Below, piece by piece: positions 33,083 through 41,547 of a stretch of 51,294 bases of DNA; the first letter of the stretch is position 1, and each line of letters opens with the position of its first letter. Source of the DNA: Spirochaetales bacterium (lineage in GTDB: Bacteria; Spirochaetota; Spirochaetia; DSM-27196; Alkalispirochaetaceae); contig JANQHT010000011.1 of NCBI GenBank assembly GCA_028282545.1, positions 1-51,294 on the forward strand, read 5' to 3'. A program made the translations under genes and the position numbers. The notes under the pieces are model-generated. The model ran no database searches, was not told the DNA's origin, and was given only the letters and a program-made list of their open reading frames with translations.

Positions 33083-33721
33083 TCAGTCGTCAAAGAGTTC
33101 GAGGTTGATGCACAATCGCATCACCTGCATCCGGTCCCTCACGTCGAGTTTCTCATAGATGCTCGAGACGTAGTTCTTGACCGTCTGCCGAGCCAAGTGC
33201 GCCTCCTCGGCAATCTCGCGGTTGTCGTACCCCTGGCTGATGAGTCTGAGAACCTCCCATTCCTTCCTGGTCAACTCGTTGAACCACGCCGGGCTGTCCG
33301 GCGGGTTTTTTTTCACCAGTAACTTCTTGACCACCGATGGAGACATAGACACCGCCCCACCCATCACCGTGTCGATCGCGGCGCTGAGTTCCTCAGGCAG
33401 CATGTCCTTCAGAAGGTACCCCTTCGCACCGAGGTCAAGCGCCTTCTGAACGTAGAGGTCTTCATCGAACGTTGTGAGCATGATGATCTTGAGTTCAGGG
33501 TATAGCCGGAGCAGTTCCTCGGTTGCCCGGACCCCATCCATCCCGGGCATCATCACATCCATCAGCACGATGTCGGGCTCGTGGTGCCGACAGTACTCGA
33601 CCGCAGTGGTCCCGTCGTAGCAGATCTTCACGATTCGGATATCGGGCCGTATGCTCTCGAGCACCACCTTGAGACTGTTGATGAAGAGCTTCTGGTCGTC
33701 AACGAGCAGCACCTTGATCAT
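33083..33721 (-). CDS. NarL/LuxR-type response regulator
   Basis: This 212-residue protein has a receiver domain (VLLVDDQKLF, phospho-Asp in IVLMDVMMPGMDG, switch Lys in GAKGYLLKDML) and a LuxR-type helix-turn-helix (LTRKEWEVLRLISQGYDNREIAEEAHLARQTVKNY region). ATG 33721 overlaps the kinase stop by 3 bases, so both are made from one message. It lies between its kinase gene and the sugar ABC operon. Control of that operon and of the GH172 gene through the GTACCGCGGTAC sites is a reasonable prediction. Confidence 0.93.
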   Translation of the reverse strand: MIKVLLVDDQKLFINSLKVVLESIRPDIRIVKICYDGTTAVEYCRHHEPDIVLMDVMMPGMDGVRATEELLRLYPELKIIMLTTFDEDLYVQKALDLGAKGYLLKDMLPEELSAAIDTVMGGAVSMSPSVVKKLLVKKNPPDSPAWFNELTRKEWEVLRLISQGYDNREIAEEAHLARQTVKNYVSSIYEKLDVRDRMQVMRLCINLELFDD

Positions 33722-34998
33722 TGCGGCTCTCCCGTCCGTGACAGCGGTACGCTGGCACGCAGACGCACCCCCCAGGGTGTGTTGCTGATGGAGAACTCGC
33801 CGCCCACCCGGGCAAGTCGCTCCTCAATGCCCTTGAGTCCGAGCCCCACCGACAGCTCCTGGAACCCCTTGCCGTTGTCCATGATCGTGACGATGAGATT
33901 TTGATCCGACTCCTGAAAGAGCGTAATCCTGATGCTGGTAGCTGCGCCGTGACGAAAGGAGTTGATCATGCCTTCCTGGATGAATCGGGTGACGATGTGG
34001 AAATGATCCGGATCGATCGATTCGCTGATGTGGTTGTACTCGAGTTCAATGGCTACATCGGTCGCCTTTTGGAACGCATCCACGAGCTTCTGGAGCCTCT
34101 TCGCCGGCGGCAGATTGGCGAGCTTCTTCGGTTTCATGATTCGCAAGGCAATCCTGATATCGGTCAGGCCCGTTTTGCTCGAGTTGTTGATGTGACCGAG
34201 CAACTCCATCAGCTCATCGTGTTCCCCCTGCTGGGCAAGTCGCATACACGATTCCGAGAGCATGATTATCGACGTCATCGTATAGCCGAGCGAGTCGTGG
34301 AGTTCGCGGATGATTCGATTCCGTTCATCCTCGGTCGATTTTAGTTCCACCACCTTCACGTAGTGCTGAAACCCCGTGTTCGCGTCGGTGAGCTTGTTGA
34401 TCGTTTTTAACAGGTTGGCCGTCCGTGCTTCGCTCACGGCGAGCCGGTCACCAATCCGTCTGATCTGCGAAACCAGGAGTACCGTGATGACGCTGTAGGT
34501 CAGGTTTCGAGCGACTACATACGCCGGCGGAAAGGGGGTCCCCTGGGCGAATCGGCGGCTCAAGGCTGAAAAGAACGCCACCGAGACCAGAGTTGCGAGC
34601 GACAGGCCGAGATTGGCCGGATAGGCAAGAAGGTAGGCGACGTCGAGGGCGGTCGCGGTCAGGAACATCTGCCTGACCCCGAGAGGCACTCCCGAGGGCA
34701 GATAGACGACCACGCAGAGGACATATCGCAGAATGAGCGCCGCCCCCGGGCGCAGTCGCGCCGGGGCAAGGTAGGCGTACACCGTCAGCGATGCCGACAC
34801 CGCGACGAGCAGCGGATACTGGACGGCCCAGGGAACGCTGTTTTCCGGCGTCACGACCTCCTGCCCGCCGAAGCACGAGAGAACCTGGAGCAGGAGGGAG
34901 ACCGCCAGCATGATCCAATGGAGGTACCCCCGGCGCAATCCATCCACGCCAATCACACTACGGGAACGCGCCCCGTTTCGCAACGCGACCGCCCACAC
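33718..34998 (-). CDS. NarL-type sensor histidine kinase with multi-helix membrane domain
   Basis: This 426-residue kinase has about six membrane helices in the first 165 residues and no large external domain. A coiled linker is followed by a HisKA_3 dimerisation domain with IIRELHDSLGYTMTS (phospho-acceptor His234) and a C-terminal ATPase domain (IMDNGKGFQELSVGLGLKG). The GTG start at 34998 lies 6 bp after the GH172 gene's stop; other GTG or TTG starts downstream are possible. With so little outside the membrane, it may sense a membrane signal or a transporter rather than a soluble sugar. Confidence 0.88.
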   Translation of the reverse strand: MWAVALRNGARSRSVIGVDGLRRGYLHWIMLAVSLLLQVLSCFGGQEVVTPENSVPWAVQYPLLVAVSASLTVYAYLAPARLRPGAALILRYVLCVVVYLPSGVPLGVRQMFLTATALDVAYLLAYPANLGLSLATLVSVAFFSALSRRFAQGTPFPPAYVVARNLTYSVITVLLVSQIRRIGDRLAVSEARTANLLKTINKLTDANTGFQHYVKVVELKSTEDERNRIIRELHDSLGYTMTSIIMLSESCMRLAQQGEHDELMELLGHINNSSKTGLTDIRIALRIMKPKKLANLPPAKRLQKLVDAFQKATDVAIELEYNHISESIDPDHFHIVTRFIQEGMINSFRHGAATSIRITLFQESDQNLIVTIMDNGKGFQELSVGLGLKGIEERLARVGGEFSISNTPWGVRLRASVPLSRTGEPQ

Positions 34999-35004
34999 CG
35001 CAGC

Positions 35005-36117
35005 CTACACCACCTGGAACGAGTCCCTGTCTGCAAGCGGCGGCAAAACGGCGGTGCCGCTTTGGTAGAAAAACGCAGTTGAAGCAATGTCGCTCGACTG
35101 GCGAAGGTACCGTCTGTCCTCATCCCGCAAACCGGGGATCCAGCCGAGGTCCTGGATGGTGACTCGGAGGCGTTCGCGGTAGCGTACCGGATCCATGATG
35201 TGCCAGCGATACATACCGAATCGCTGCTGCGAACGGTAGACGCCGTCGGGGCGTAATACCTGGGGGAGCCCGGCGAAGGGTGTGGAGTAGCAGGTGTATC
35301 CGTTTGCGACATCGGGTTCGGGGACGCCGATATCGAAGTTGTATGCACCCAGGAAGTAGTCTTCAGTACCGGTGCCGCAGATCGTCGGGAACTCTTCATC
35401 GTCGTCAATGAAGAACTTCACTTCTCCCTCACCCCACCACCCGTTGTTGTTGACACCCCACGCAAGATAGGTACCAACGTAGTGCCCCGGACCGCCGGCG
35501 GTGTCAAGGATCAGCTTGTCCTCACCGGGCGGAGAGGGATTGCGACGGTTAAAGACGGCGTGAAACCTGGCGGCCTTTTGCGCCACCGGAGCGAGCGTGT
35601 AGTCGATCTGGTAGTAGAGCGTCTCCTCATCATCATCGCGGTTCTCGATCGTTATGCGCGCCCCCCTGGAAAAGGGCATTGGCCAGAAGCAGTTGAATCC
35701 CCTTCCCGGGTTCACCGAGATCGGTAGAGAGTTGACGTGGGCGTACTCCTCCCACCCGAGCGCAAAGAAGTCTCCAAGCGGCACCTCAACCGCCGGAGAC
35801 TCGTCCCCGTCCCAGTACATTCGGATGATCAGATGGCGCCACCGGCACCGGATCGGTACCATCCAGATGTGCTGGATCTGGCCCGAACCGTCGATCAGCG
35901 CCAACGTCTCTTCCGACCCCGCCGCGATGGTGATCGACGGGGAGACCTTCCAGCCTTGACCGAGGTCGCGGGCCGCCCGCGCGCCCGTCCCCGTTACGCT
36001 CCTGCCGCCGCCCCCCGGTTCACCGGTCGTGTTCTCCGGTGAAATCGATCTTGACTTCGCCTCCGAAAGCAGCGCGATGTTTCCTAATCCCATGCTGAGC
36101 CCGTCAAATCCGTCCAC
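35005..36117 (-). CDS. DUF2961 / GH172-family glycoside hydrolase-like protein
   Basis: This 370-residue protein without signal peptide matches the DUF2961 family: IWMVPIRCRWRHLIIRMYWD, VEVPLGDFFALGWEEYAHVNS, FNCFWPMPFSRGARITIEN, WWGEGEVKFFIDDDEEFP and GTGTEDYFLGAYNF. Members now classed as GH172 include difructose-dianhydride synthase and arabinofuranosidases; the Glu residues of GEGEVKF and GTGTEDYF are the likely catalytic pair (family knowledge, not proven here). The start is GTG 36117 behind GGAGGTG. Lacking a signal, it should act on imported oligosaccharides. It heads the minus-strand run with the NarL-type system and sugar transporter. Confidence 0.87.
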   Translation of the reverse strand: MDGFDGLSMGLGNIALLSEAKSRSISPENTTGEPGGGGRSVTGTGARAARDLGQGWKVSPSITIAAGSEETLALIDGSGQIQHIWMVPIRCRWRHLIIRMYWDGDESPAVEVPLGDFFALGWEEYAHVNSLPISVNPGRGFNCFWPMPFSRGARITIENRDDDEETLYYQIDYTLAPVAQKAARFHAVFNRRNPSPPGEDKLILDTAGGPGHYVGTYLAWGVNNNGWWGEGEVKFFIDDDEEFPTICGTGTEDYFLGAYNFDIGVPEPDVANGYTCYSTPFAGLPQVLRPDGVYRSQQRFGMYRWHIMDPVRYRERLRVTIQDLGWIPGLRDEDRRYLRQSSDIASTAFFYQSGTAVLPPLADRDSFQVV

Positions 36118-36138
36118 GGCGTGACACCTCCGGACCCG

Positions 36139-36211
36139 ATGATACCGTCTCTACATAGCCTGGATGTAGGTACCGCGGTACTCAATGGCCGTGTCGTGGC
36201 CGCACCGCGGT
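36139..36211 (-). promoter_or_regulatory. Palindromes and -10 box upstream of the GH172 gene
   Basis: GTACCGCGGTAC recurs at 36170-36181 and the shorter ACCGCGGT at 36204-36211, centres 32 bp apart. On the minus strand TATCAT (36144-36139) is a good -10 box about 31 bp from the nearer palindrome centre, almost the same geometry as at 33008-33070. No -35 box is seen. This suggests that one activator controls the GH172 gene and the sugar ABC operon together. Confidence 0.6.
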
Positions 36212-36273
36212 TTTGCACAATCTTGCCTTCCGCGGCGGCTTCGCGATCTCCCCCTCCACCGCCGATTCGCCGC

Positions 36274-36303
36274 TTGTACTCGGAGATAGGCTTTTTCTAT
36301 GAT
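36274..36303 (+). promoter_or_regulatory. Promoter of the sugar kinase gene, possibly giving a leaderless message
   Basis: TTGTAC (36274-36279) and TATGAT (36298-36303) are 18 bp apart. The kinase ATG at 36309 lies only 5 bases after the -10 box, about where transcription should begin. The message would then be leaderless unless a downstream start such as ATG 36330 is used. Confidence 0.45.
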
Positions 36304-36308
36304 GAGGC

Positions 36309-37436
36309 ATGACCGACTTCGAACGAACCATGAGATCCTTTGCCATTTACGGAGACTTCGTCGATGCGCAACCCTACGGCACTGGCCACATCAACTCCAC
36401 CTACAAAGCGTCGTTCGATCAGGCCGGCCGGAGGGTCAACTACCTGTTCCAACGGATAAACGATCGCGTTTTTCGGGATCCCGAAGCCCTCATGGACAAC
36501 GTCTCTAGGATATGTGATCACTTGGTGGAACGTGCCGAACGTGAGAACCTGCCGGACGCCTCCCGACGAGTCCTCTCGCTGATACGGTCTCGAAACGGAG
36601 AGGCCTGGGTACGCGACGGAGACGGGCACTACTGGCGGTGCTACTTCTTTATAGAAGGCGCAACGGGCCATGACGTCGTCCAATCGCCCACCCAGGCCAA
36701 GGAAGCGGCGCGCTGCTTCGGTGAATATCTCCGCCTTCTGGCGGATCTACCGGGTGGACGTCTCCACGAGACGATCCCCGATTTTCATGACACCCCGGGA
36801 CGTTTTCAAAACTTGCTGCAAGCGGTGGAAAACGATCCATTCGATCTCGCCTCCGCCGTGGAAGACGAGATATCGTTCTTTCTCGACCGCCGTGACGATG
36901 TGGGCACACTCATCGACCTTCACCGCAACGGAATGATACCGGAGCGGGTAACCCACAACGACACAAAGCTCAACAACGTGCTCATCGACACCACGACGCA
37001 CGAGGCGATGTGCGTCATCGATCTCGACACGAGTATGCCGGGACTATCGCTCTACGATTTCGGCGATCTGGTTCGAACTTCCACAAGCCCGGTACCGGAG
37101 GACCATCAACGCCCCGACGAGGTGAGGATGGATTTCACGATGTTTTCCGCGTTGGTGGAGGGATTTCTCGAGAGCGGCGTTGATTTTTTGAATGAATCGG
37201 AAATCGCCGGACTCCCGGAAGGCGGGAGGATCATGACGATGGAAGTGGGCATGAGATTCCTCACCGACTATCTCCTCGGCAATCAATACTTCAAGACCAG
37301 TTACCCGGAACACAACCTCGTCCGGTGCAGAACGCAGATCGCTTTGGTCCAATCGATTGAGGAGCAGATGCAGAAGATGTCCGATTGTGTGGAGACGACA
37401 CGGGAAGCGAAACGAAAGAGTATTCGGATTTCGTGA
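36309..37436 (+). CDS. N-acetylhexosamine 1-kinase-like sugar kinase
   Basis: This 375-residue protein of the aminoglycoside phosphotransferase fold matches what I recall of bifidobacterial NahK along its length: PYGTGHINSTYK near the N-terminus, FHDTPGRFQ, RVTHNDTKLNNVLID (catalytic loop, His216 and Asp218), IDLDTSMPG (metal-binding Asp), YDFGDLVR and YPEHNLVRCRTQIALV at the C-terminus. NahK phosphorylates GlcNAc or GalNAc at C1, feeding a phosphorylase/uridylyltransferase route. It diverges from the GH172 gene. No lacto-N-biose phosphorylase is in the window, so the substrate remains open. Confidence 0.85.
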   Translation: MTDFERTMRSFAIYGDFVDAQPYGTGHINSTYKASFDQAGRRVNYLFQRINDRVFRDPEALMDNVSRICDHLVERAERENLPDASRRVLSLIRSRNGEAWVRDGDGHYWRCYFFIEGATGHDVVQSPTQAKEAARCFGEYLRLLADLPGGRLHETIPDFHDTPGRFQNLLQAVENDPFDLASAVEDEISFFLDRRDDVGTLIDLHRNGMIPERVTHNDTKLNNVLIDTTTHEAMCVIDLDTSMPGLSLYDFGDLVRTSTSPVPEDHQRPDEVRMDFTMFSALVEGFLESGVDFLNESEIAGLPEGGRIMTMEVGMRFLTDYLLGNQYFKTSYPEHNLVRCRTQIALVQSIEEQMQKMSDCVETTREAKRKSIRIS

Positions 37437-37508
37437 CGCCCTACACATGCGGCCGCAGCCGGCCAATCGCCGAGATTACCGATCCACGCCGGGAAAACCT
37501 CCCGATAG

Positions 37509-38087
37509 CTATCCCAGGTGGCGCTTTTGGAAACGAACAACCATGTGGACGATCGCGTCAACGGCGCCGATGTTTTCGATCGAGTGCTCCACATCGCACT
37601 GGTAACGGATAAAATCACCGTCGCTCAAATCCACGTTCTTGTCGCCGGCACGTACGTGCACACTGCCGGAGATGACCGTGAGAAACTCTTCGGTGTTTGG
37701 AAAGTGCGCTTTGCTCCTCAGCGCTCCGCCCGGTGCAAAGGTAAGGAGGTACATCTCCAGATCCTCGACCAGAGAGACCGGCGTGAGCACGTGAATGTGC
37801 AACCCGGCCTCGTCGGTATCGAGAGCCGTGTGGTTCCCCTTGCGCGTGAGGTGAAACTTCCTGACCGGCCCTTCCGATCCCTCGAGGAGAAGGTTAATAT
37901 CCAGATCCAACCCCTGGGAGATCTTCCAAACGGTGGCGACCGTCGGATTGACTTTTCCCGATTCTATTTGGGAGAGCATCGCCTTTGATACGCCGCTGCG
38001 CTCCGCTAAGAGTTCCAGCGTGAGACCGTGGGTAGTTCGGAAACGCTTGATGTTCCGCCCGATCGGCGGTGGTGTTGCTGCTTTCAT
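37509..38087 (-). CDS. XRE-family regulator with cupin domain
   Basis: This 192-residue protein has an N-terminal helix-turn-helix (LTLELLAERSGVSKAMLSQIESGKVNPTVATV region) and a C-terminal cupin barrel (LLTFAPGGALRSKAHFPNTEEFLTVISG, VDLSDGDFIRYQCDVEHSIEN). Proteins of this build usually sense a small metabolite in the cupin and control adjacent catabolic genes. I choose ATG 38087; the frame opens two codons earlier with TTG. It diverges from tdh-kbl across 100 bp and is the likely regulator of threonine degradation and of itself. Confidence 0.9.
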   Translation of the reverse strand: MKAATPPPIGRNIKRFRTTHGLTLELLAERSGVSKAMLSQIESGKVNPTVATVWKISQGLDLDINLLLEGSEGPVRKFHLTRKGNHTALDTDEAGLHIHVLTPVSLVEDLEMYLLTFAPGGALRSKAHFPNTEEFLTVISGSVHVRAGDKNVDLSDGDFIRYQCDVEHSIENIGAVDAIVHMVVRFQKRHLG

Positions 38088-38121
38088 CGACAACCTACTA
38101 TAATGAACTTGTGTTTAATAT

Positions 38122-38150
38122 ATCGTACGACTGGTCTATACCCTTGTCAA
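38122..38150 (-). promoter_or_regulatory. Promoter of the cupin regulator gene
   Basis: On the minus strand TTGACA (38150-38145) and TACGAT (38127-38122) are separated by exactly 17 bp. The AT-rich stretch with the palindrome TCGTACGA (38123-38130) overlaps the -10 box and could be an operator shared with the divergent tdh promoter, which I could not place. Confidence 0.6.
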
Positions 38151-38187
38151 TTCCGCCGCCAATTCAATCAATTCAGGGTGTAACCGA

Positions 38188-39165
38188 GTGAAGAGTATAC
38201 TCATTAGCGGCGCCTTGGGGCAGCTCGGGAGCGAAATCGCCTTGGAACTGAGAAGGCGCCACGGCGACGCATCGGTCGTACTCTGCGATATCCGCGACGG
38301 TGCAAATCGTGAACTCGAGCGGGGAGGACCGTTCTACCGCTTTGATGTGCGGGACGGAAACGCACTCGCCGAAGTCGTTCAAAAACACGCGATCGATACG
38401 ATCTACCACCTGGCCGCGCTGCTTTCGGCGACCGCCGAGGCGGATCCGCAAAACGCCTGGGATTTGAATATGAACGGTCTTTTCACCGTCCTCGAGGTGG
38501 CGCGTGCAAAGGGGTGCGCCGTCTTTACGCCCAGTTCGATCGGCGCCTTCGGTCCCGACACACCCAAAGATTGGACGCCGCAGGATACGCTGCAACGGCC
38601 GCGTTCGATGTACGGTGTGACCAAGGTGTCGGGGGAGCTGCTCTGCGACTACTACTACCACCGTTACGGCGTGGACACACGCGGGGTTCGCTATCCCGGC
38701 CTGATATCGAACGTCACCCCGCCGGGCGGCGGCACCACCGACTACGCGGTCGATATCTACCATGCGGCGCTCGACGAGGGGCGGTACACGTGCTTTCTCA
38801 AGGGCGATACCTACCTCGATATGATGTATATGCCCGACGCGGTACGCGCCGCCGTGCAGCTCATGGAGGCGGATCCGGGGCGGCTGCGCCACCGTAACGC
38901 GTTCAACGTAACCGCGATGAGCTTCAGCCCGGAGGAACAGACCGCGTACATCCGCAAGTACCTCCCCCACTTCGAAATCGACTACCGGATCGATCCGGTC
39001 CGGCAGGCGATCGCCAATACGTGGCCCAACAGTCTCGAGGATTACGCCGCGCGCGTCGAGTGGGACTGGTCACCGCAGTACGATCTCGACGCGATGACGC
39101 GCGATATGCTGCGCGTGCTGTCGCAACGGAAAGGAGTGAAAGATGTCACGCTCGATGATGAGTGA
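38188..39165 (+). CDS. tdh: L-threonine 3-dehydrogenase, SDR type
   Basis: This 325-residue protein of the UDP-glucose epimerase-like SDR group has the nucleotide site ISGALGQLGSE, the catalytic MYGVTKVSGE (Tyr142, Lys146), the conserved GVRYPGLISNVTPPGGGTTDYAVDIYHAAL and YLDMMYMPDAVRA. These features and the next gene identify the short-chain form of threonine dehydrogenase, which oxidises L-threonine to 2-amino-3-ketobutyrate with NAD. The start is GTG 38188 with only a weak ribosome binding site. It overlaps kbl by 23 bp. Confidence 0.92.
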   Translation: MKSILISGALGQLGSEIALELRRRHGDASVVLCDIRDGANRELERGGPFYRFDVRDGNALAEVVQKHAIDTIYHLAALLSATAEADPQNAWDLNMNGLFTVLEVARAKGCAVFTPSSIGAFGPDTPKDWTPQDTLQRPRSMYGVTKVSGELLCDYYYHRYGVDTRGVRYPGLISNVTPPGGGTTDYAVDIYHAALDEGRYTCFLKGDTYLDMMYMPDAVRAAVQLMEADPGRLRHRNAFNVTAMSFSPEEQTAYIRKYLPHFEIDYRIDPVRQAIANTWPNSLEDYAARVEWDWSPQYDLDAMTRDMLRVLSQRKGVKDVTLDDE

Positions 39166-40342
39166 CTTCGGAGCGCGCTTCGCGTCGCTCCGCGAAGAGG
39201 GACTCTACAAAAACGAACGGGTCATCGCGTCGCCCCAGGGGCCGGAGATCGAGGCATCACTACCCGGGACGTCGTCGCGCCAAGTGATCAACTTCTGCGC
39301 CAACAACTACCTCGGTCTTTCGAACGACCCCGAGATCCGCGCGGCCGCAAAGCGCACGATCGATACGCGCGGGTTCGGTCTCTCCTCGGTACGCTTTATC
39401 TGCGGTACGCAGGACATCCATCGTGAGCTCGAGACGCGGCTCAACACGTTTCTCGGTACGGAAGAGACGATCCTGTACGCCGCCGCGTTCGATGCCAACG
39501 GAGGGTTGTTTGAGCCCTTGTTGAGTGAGGAGGATGCGATCATATCCGACGAACTCAACCACGCATCGATCATCGACGGGATACGGCTCTGCAAGGCGCG
39601 ACGCTTCCGCTATCGGCACGCCGACCTGGATTCGCTGCGGGAGCAGCTACGGGAGGCCTCGGACGCGCGCTACCGCATCATCGCAACTGACGGTGTCTTC
39701 TCGATGGACGGCGACATCGCACCGTTGCCGGGGATTCTCGAGCTGGCCCGTCGCTACGACGCACTCGTGATGGTAGACGACTCGCACGCGACGGGGTACA
39801 TCGGCGATAGGGGGCGCGGCAGCGCGGAACACCACGGCGTGATCGGCGAGATCGATATCATCACGACGACCTTCGGCAAAGCGCTGGGGGGCGCCTCAGG
39901 CGCGTGCACGAGCGGTCGAGCCGAGATCATTGAGATGTTACGGCAGCGCTCGCGCCCCTATCTCTTCTCCAACAGCGTAGCTCCCGCGGTCGTGGGCGCG
40001 ACGCTCAAAGCGCTGGAGCTGGTAGCGGAGCGTCCGGAACTGATCGAGACGGTGAAGCGCAACGCCGTGACGTTTCGGGAACGGTTGCGCGCGCGTGGAT
40101 TCGATCTCGTAACCGGAGATACCGCGATCGTACCGGTAATGCTCTACAAAGAACCGCTCGCCGTACGGATGGCCGACATGCTCTACGAACGCGGCGTATA
40201 CGTGATCGGCTTCGCCTTTCCCGTCGTCCCGAAAGGCAAGGCGCGTATCCGGGTGCAGCTCTCGGCGTCCCACACCGCCGCGCATATCGACCACGCCGTG
40301 CACGCCTTCTCGGAGGTTGGCGAGACGCTCGGCGTCGTGTAG
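39143..40342 (+). CDS. kbl: 2-amino-3-ketobutyrate coenzyme A ligase
   Basis: This 399-residue PLP enzyme of the alpha-oxoamine synthase family has FCANNYLGLS, FGLSSVRFICGTQDIHRELE, the PLP Asp/His motif VDDSHATGY and the Schiff-base Lys in TFGKALGGASG (Lys246). It splits 2-amino-3-ketobutyrate with CoA into glycine and acetyl-CoA, completing the pathway begun by tdh just upstream. ATG 39143 is spaced well from AAAGGAG; two further ATGs follow at codons 5-6. Confidence 0.95.
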   Translation: MSRSMMSDFGARFASLREEGLYKNERVIASPQGPEIEASLPGTSSRQVINFCANNYLGLSNDPEIRAAAKRTIDTRGFGLSSVRFICGTQDIHRELETRLNTFLGTEETILYAAAFDANGGLFEPLLSEEDAIISDELNHASIIDGIRLCKARRFRYRHADLDSLREQLREASDARYRIIATDGVFSMDGDIAPLPGILELARRYDALVMVDDSHATGYIGDRGRGSAEHHGVIGEIDIITTTFGKALGGASGACTSGRAEIIEMLRQRSRPYLFSNSVAPAVVGATLKALELVAERPELIETVKRNAVTFRERLRARGFDLVTGDTAIVPVMLYKEPLAVRMADMLYERGVYVIGFAFPVVPKGKARIRVQLSASHTAAHIDHAVHAFSEVGETLGVV

Positions 40343-40349
40343 CCGCCGG

Positions 40350-40372
40350 CTGAACGTTCAGTGCGCCCGCAC
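40350..40372. repeat. Adjacent palindromes after kbl
   Basis: CTGAACGTTCAG (40350-40361) is a perfect 12-bp palindrome starting 8 bp after the kbl stop. GTGCGCCCGCAC (40361-40372) forms a second small inverted repeat overlapping it by one base. There is no T-run, so neither is a clear intrinsic terminator. They may stabilise the message end or bind a protein. Confidence 0.35.
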
Positions 40373-40421
40373 TTCTCGCGTTCCGTGCCTCGGTGAACGC
40401 TCCAATACCTCGTCGGTATAC

Positions 40422-40454
40422 TTGACTGTTTTTATCATAAAAGTTAGCCTTAAC
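40422..40454 (+). promoter_or_regulatory. Promoter region and metal-regulator-like inverted repeat before the iron ABC operon
   Basis: TTGACT (40422-40427) resembles a -35 box. TATCAT (40433-40438) resembles a -10 box but is too close to pair with it, so the exact promoter is unresolved. GTTAGCCTTAAC (40443-40454) has GTTA/TAAC arms and partly matches DtxR/IdeR-type iron boxes (about 12 of 19 positions). Iron-dependent repression is expected for such an operon; this site is a candidate only. Confidence 0.35.
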
Positions 40455-40477
40455 GAACTTTATTTCTGGAGGGTACC

Positions 40478-41533
40478 ATGAAGTATATAGTCTCGCTCTG
40501 TATGCTGCTCTTTTCGATAACGGTTGTTTTTGCCGGCGGTCAACCGGAGTCTACGGATAGTACGCCCGGAGCGCAGGAATCGGGTGAGGTCAACGTATAT
40601 TCGCATCGCCACTACGAGACCGATCAGAAACTCTTCGATCTTTTTGAAGAGAAAACGGGGATCAGGGTCAACGTGGTCAAGGCGAGCGCCGACGAGCTCA
40701 TCGAGCGTCTGGCAAACGAAGGTGCGGAGTCTCCCGCCGATATTCTCATCACCGTTGATGCCGGCCGGCTCCACCGCGCCAAAGAAATGGGTCTCCTGCA
40801 ACCCGTCCAATCGGCTGCTCTGAACGCATCTATTCCCGAAAACCTCCGCGATCCGGAGGGGTACTGGTTCGGTGTCACGCAACGTGCTCGCGTTATCGTG
40901 TACCACAAAGATCGAGTCGATCCGGCCGACCTCTCTACCTATGCGGCGTTGACCGATCCGGTGTGGCGCGGGCGGGTGCTGACGCGCTCTTCCGGTAACA
41001 TCTACAATCAATCCCTCATCGCCTCCTTCGTTGCGCAAATCGGAGAGGATGAGACGCGCAGTTGGGCCCAAGGGCTTGTGGCGAATTTTGCCCGAGATCC
41101 CGAAGGCAACGATCGAGATCAGATGCGCGCGATCGCAGCGGGTATCGGCGATGTCGCCATTGTAAACACCTACTACGTGGGGCTCCTATTAAACTCGGAT
41201 AACCCGGAAGAACAACGGGTGGGAGAGATGGTAGGAGTCTTCTTTCCCGATCAGCAGGGGCGGGGAACGCACGTCAACGTCAGCGGCATTGGTGTGACCG
41301 CCGGCTCGAGTAATCGAGAAAACGCGATCCGGTTCATCGAGTTCATGACGGATGAGGAGGCGCAAAGCGTCTTTGCCCAGGCCAACTACGAGTATCCGGT
41401 GCACCCCGACGTAGACCCCGCGGATCTACTGCAATCGTGGGGTTCTTTCAGAGCCAACGATGTGAACTTGGCCGCCTACGGCGATTACTACGAGGAGGCG
41501 GTCGCGATCTCCGACGAAGTGGGCTGGCGATAA
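40478..41533 (+). CDS. Iron(III) ABC transporter substrate-binding protein
   Basis: This 351-residue FbpA/FutA-type receptor has a signal peptide ending TVVFAGGQPEST without a lipobox Cys. It shows the ferric-binding family features VNVYSHRHYETDQKLFDLFE, VDAGRLHRAKEMGLLQP, the GYWFGVTQRARVIVYHKD stretch and NTYYVGLLL (the Tyr pair that binds iron). The start ATG 40478 has GGAGGG upstream. It is the first gene of the operon with permease and ATPase. Homologues deliver ferric ions across the inner membrane. Confidence 0.93.
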   Translation: MKYIVSLCMLLFSITVVFAGGQPESTDSTPGAQESGEVNVYSHRHYETDQKLFDLFEEKTGIRVNVVKASADELIERLANEGAESPADILITVDAGRLHRAKEMGLLQPVQSAALNASIPENLRDPEGYWFGVTQRARVIVYHKDRVDPADLSTYAALTDPVWRGRVLTRSSGNIYNQSLIASFVAQIGEDETRSWAQGLVANFARDPEGNDRDQMRAIAAGIGDVAIVNTYYVGLLLNSDNPEEQRVGEMVGVFFPDQQGRGTHVNVSGIGVTAGSSNRENAIRFIEFMTDEEAQSVFAQANYEYPVHPDVDPADLLQSWGSFRANDVNLAAYGDYYEEAVAISDEVGWR

Positions 41534-41547
41534 GTAGCCTCCTTCTT

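Noticed and set aside
31977-33158. A 393-codon plus-strand open frame
   Set aside because: It is the complement of the sugar-binding protein gene, which has signal peptide, ribosome binding site and family motifs; no motif is seen in the antisense product.
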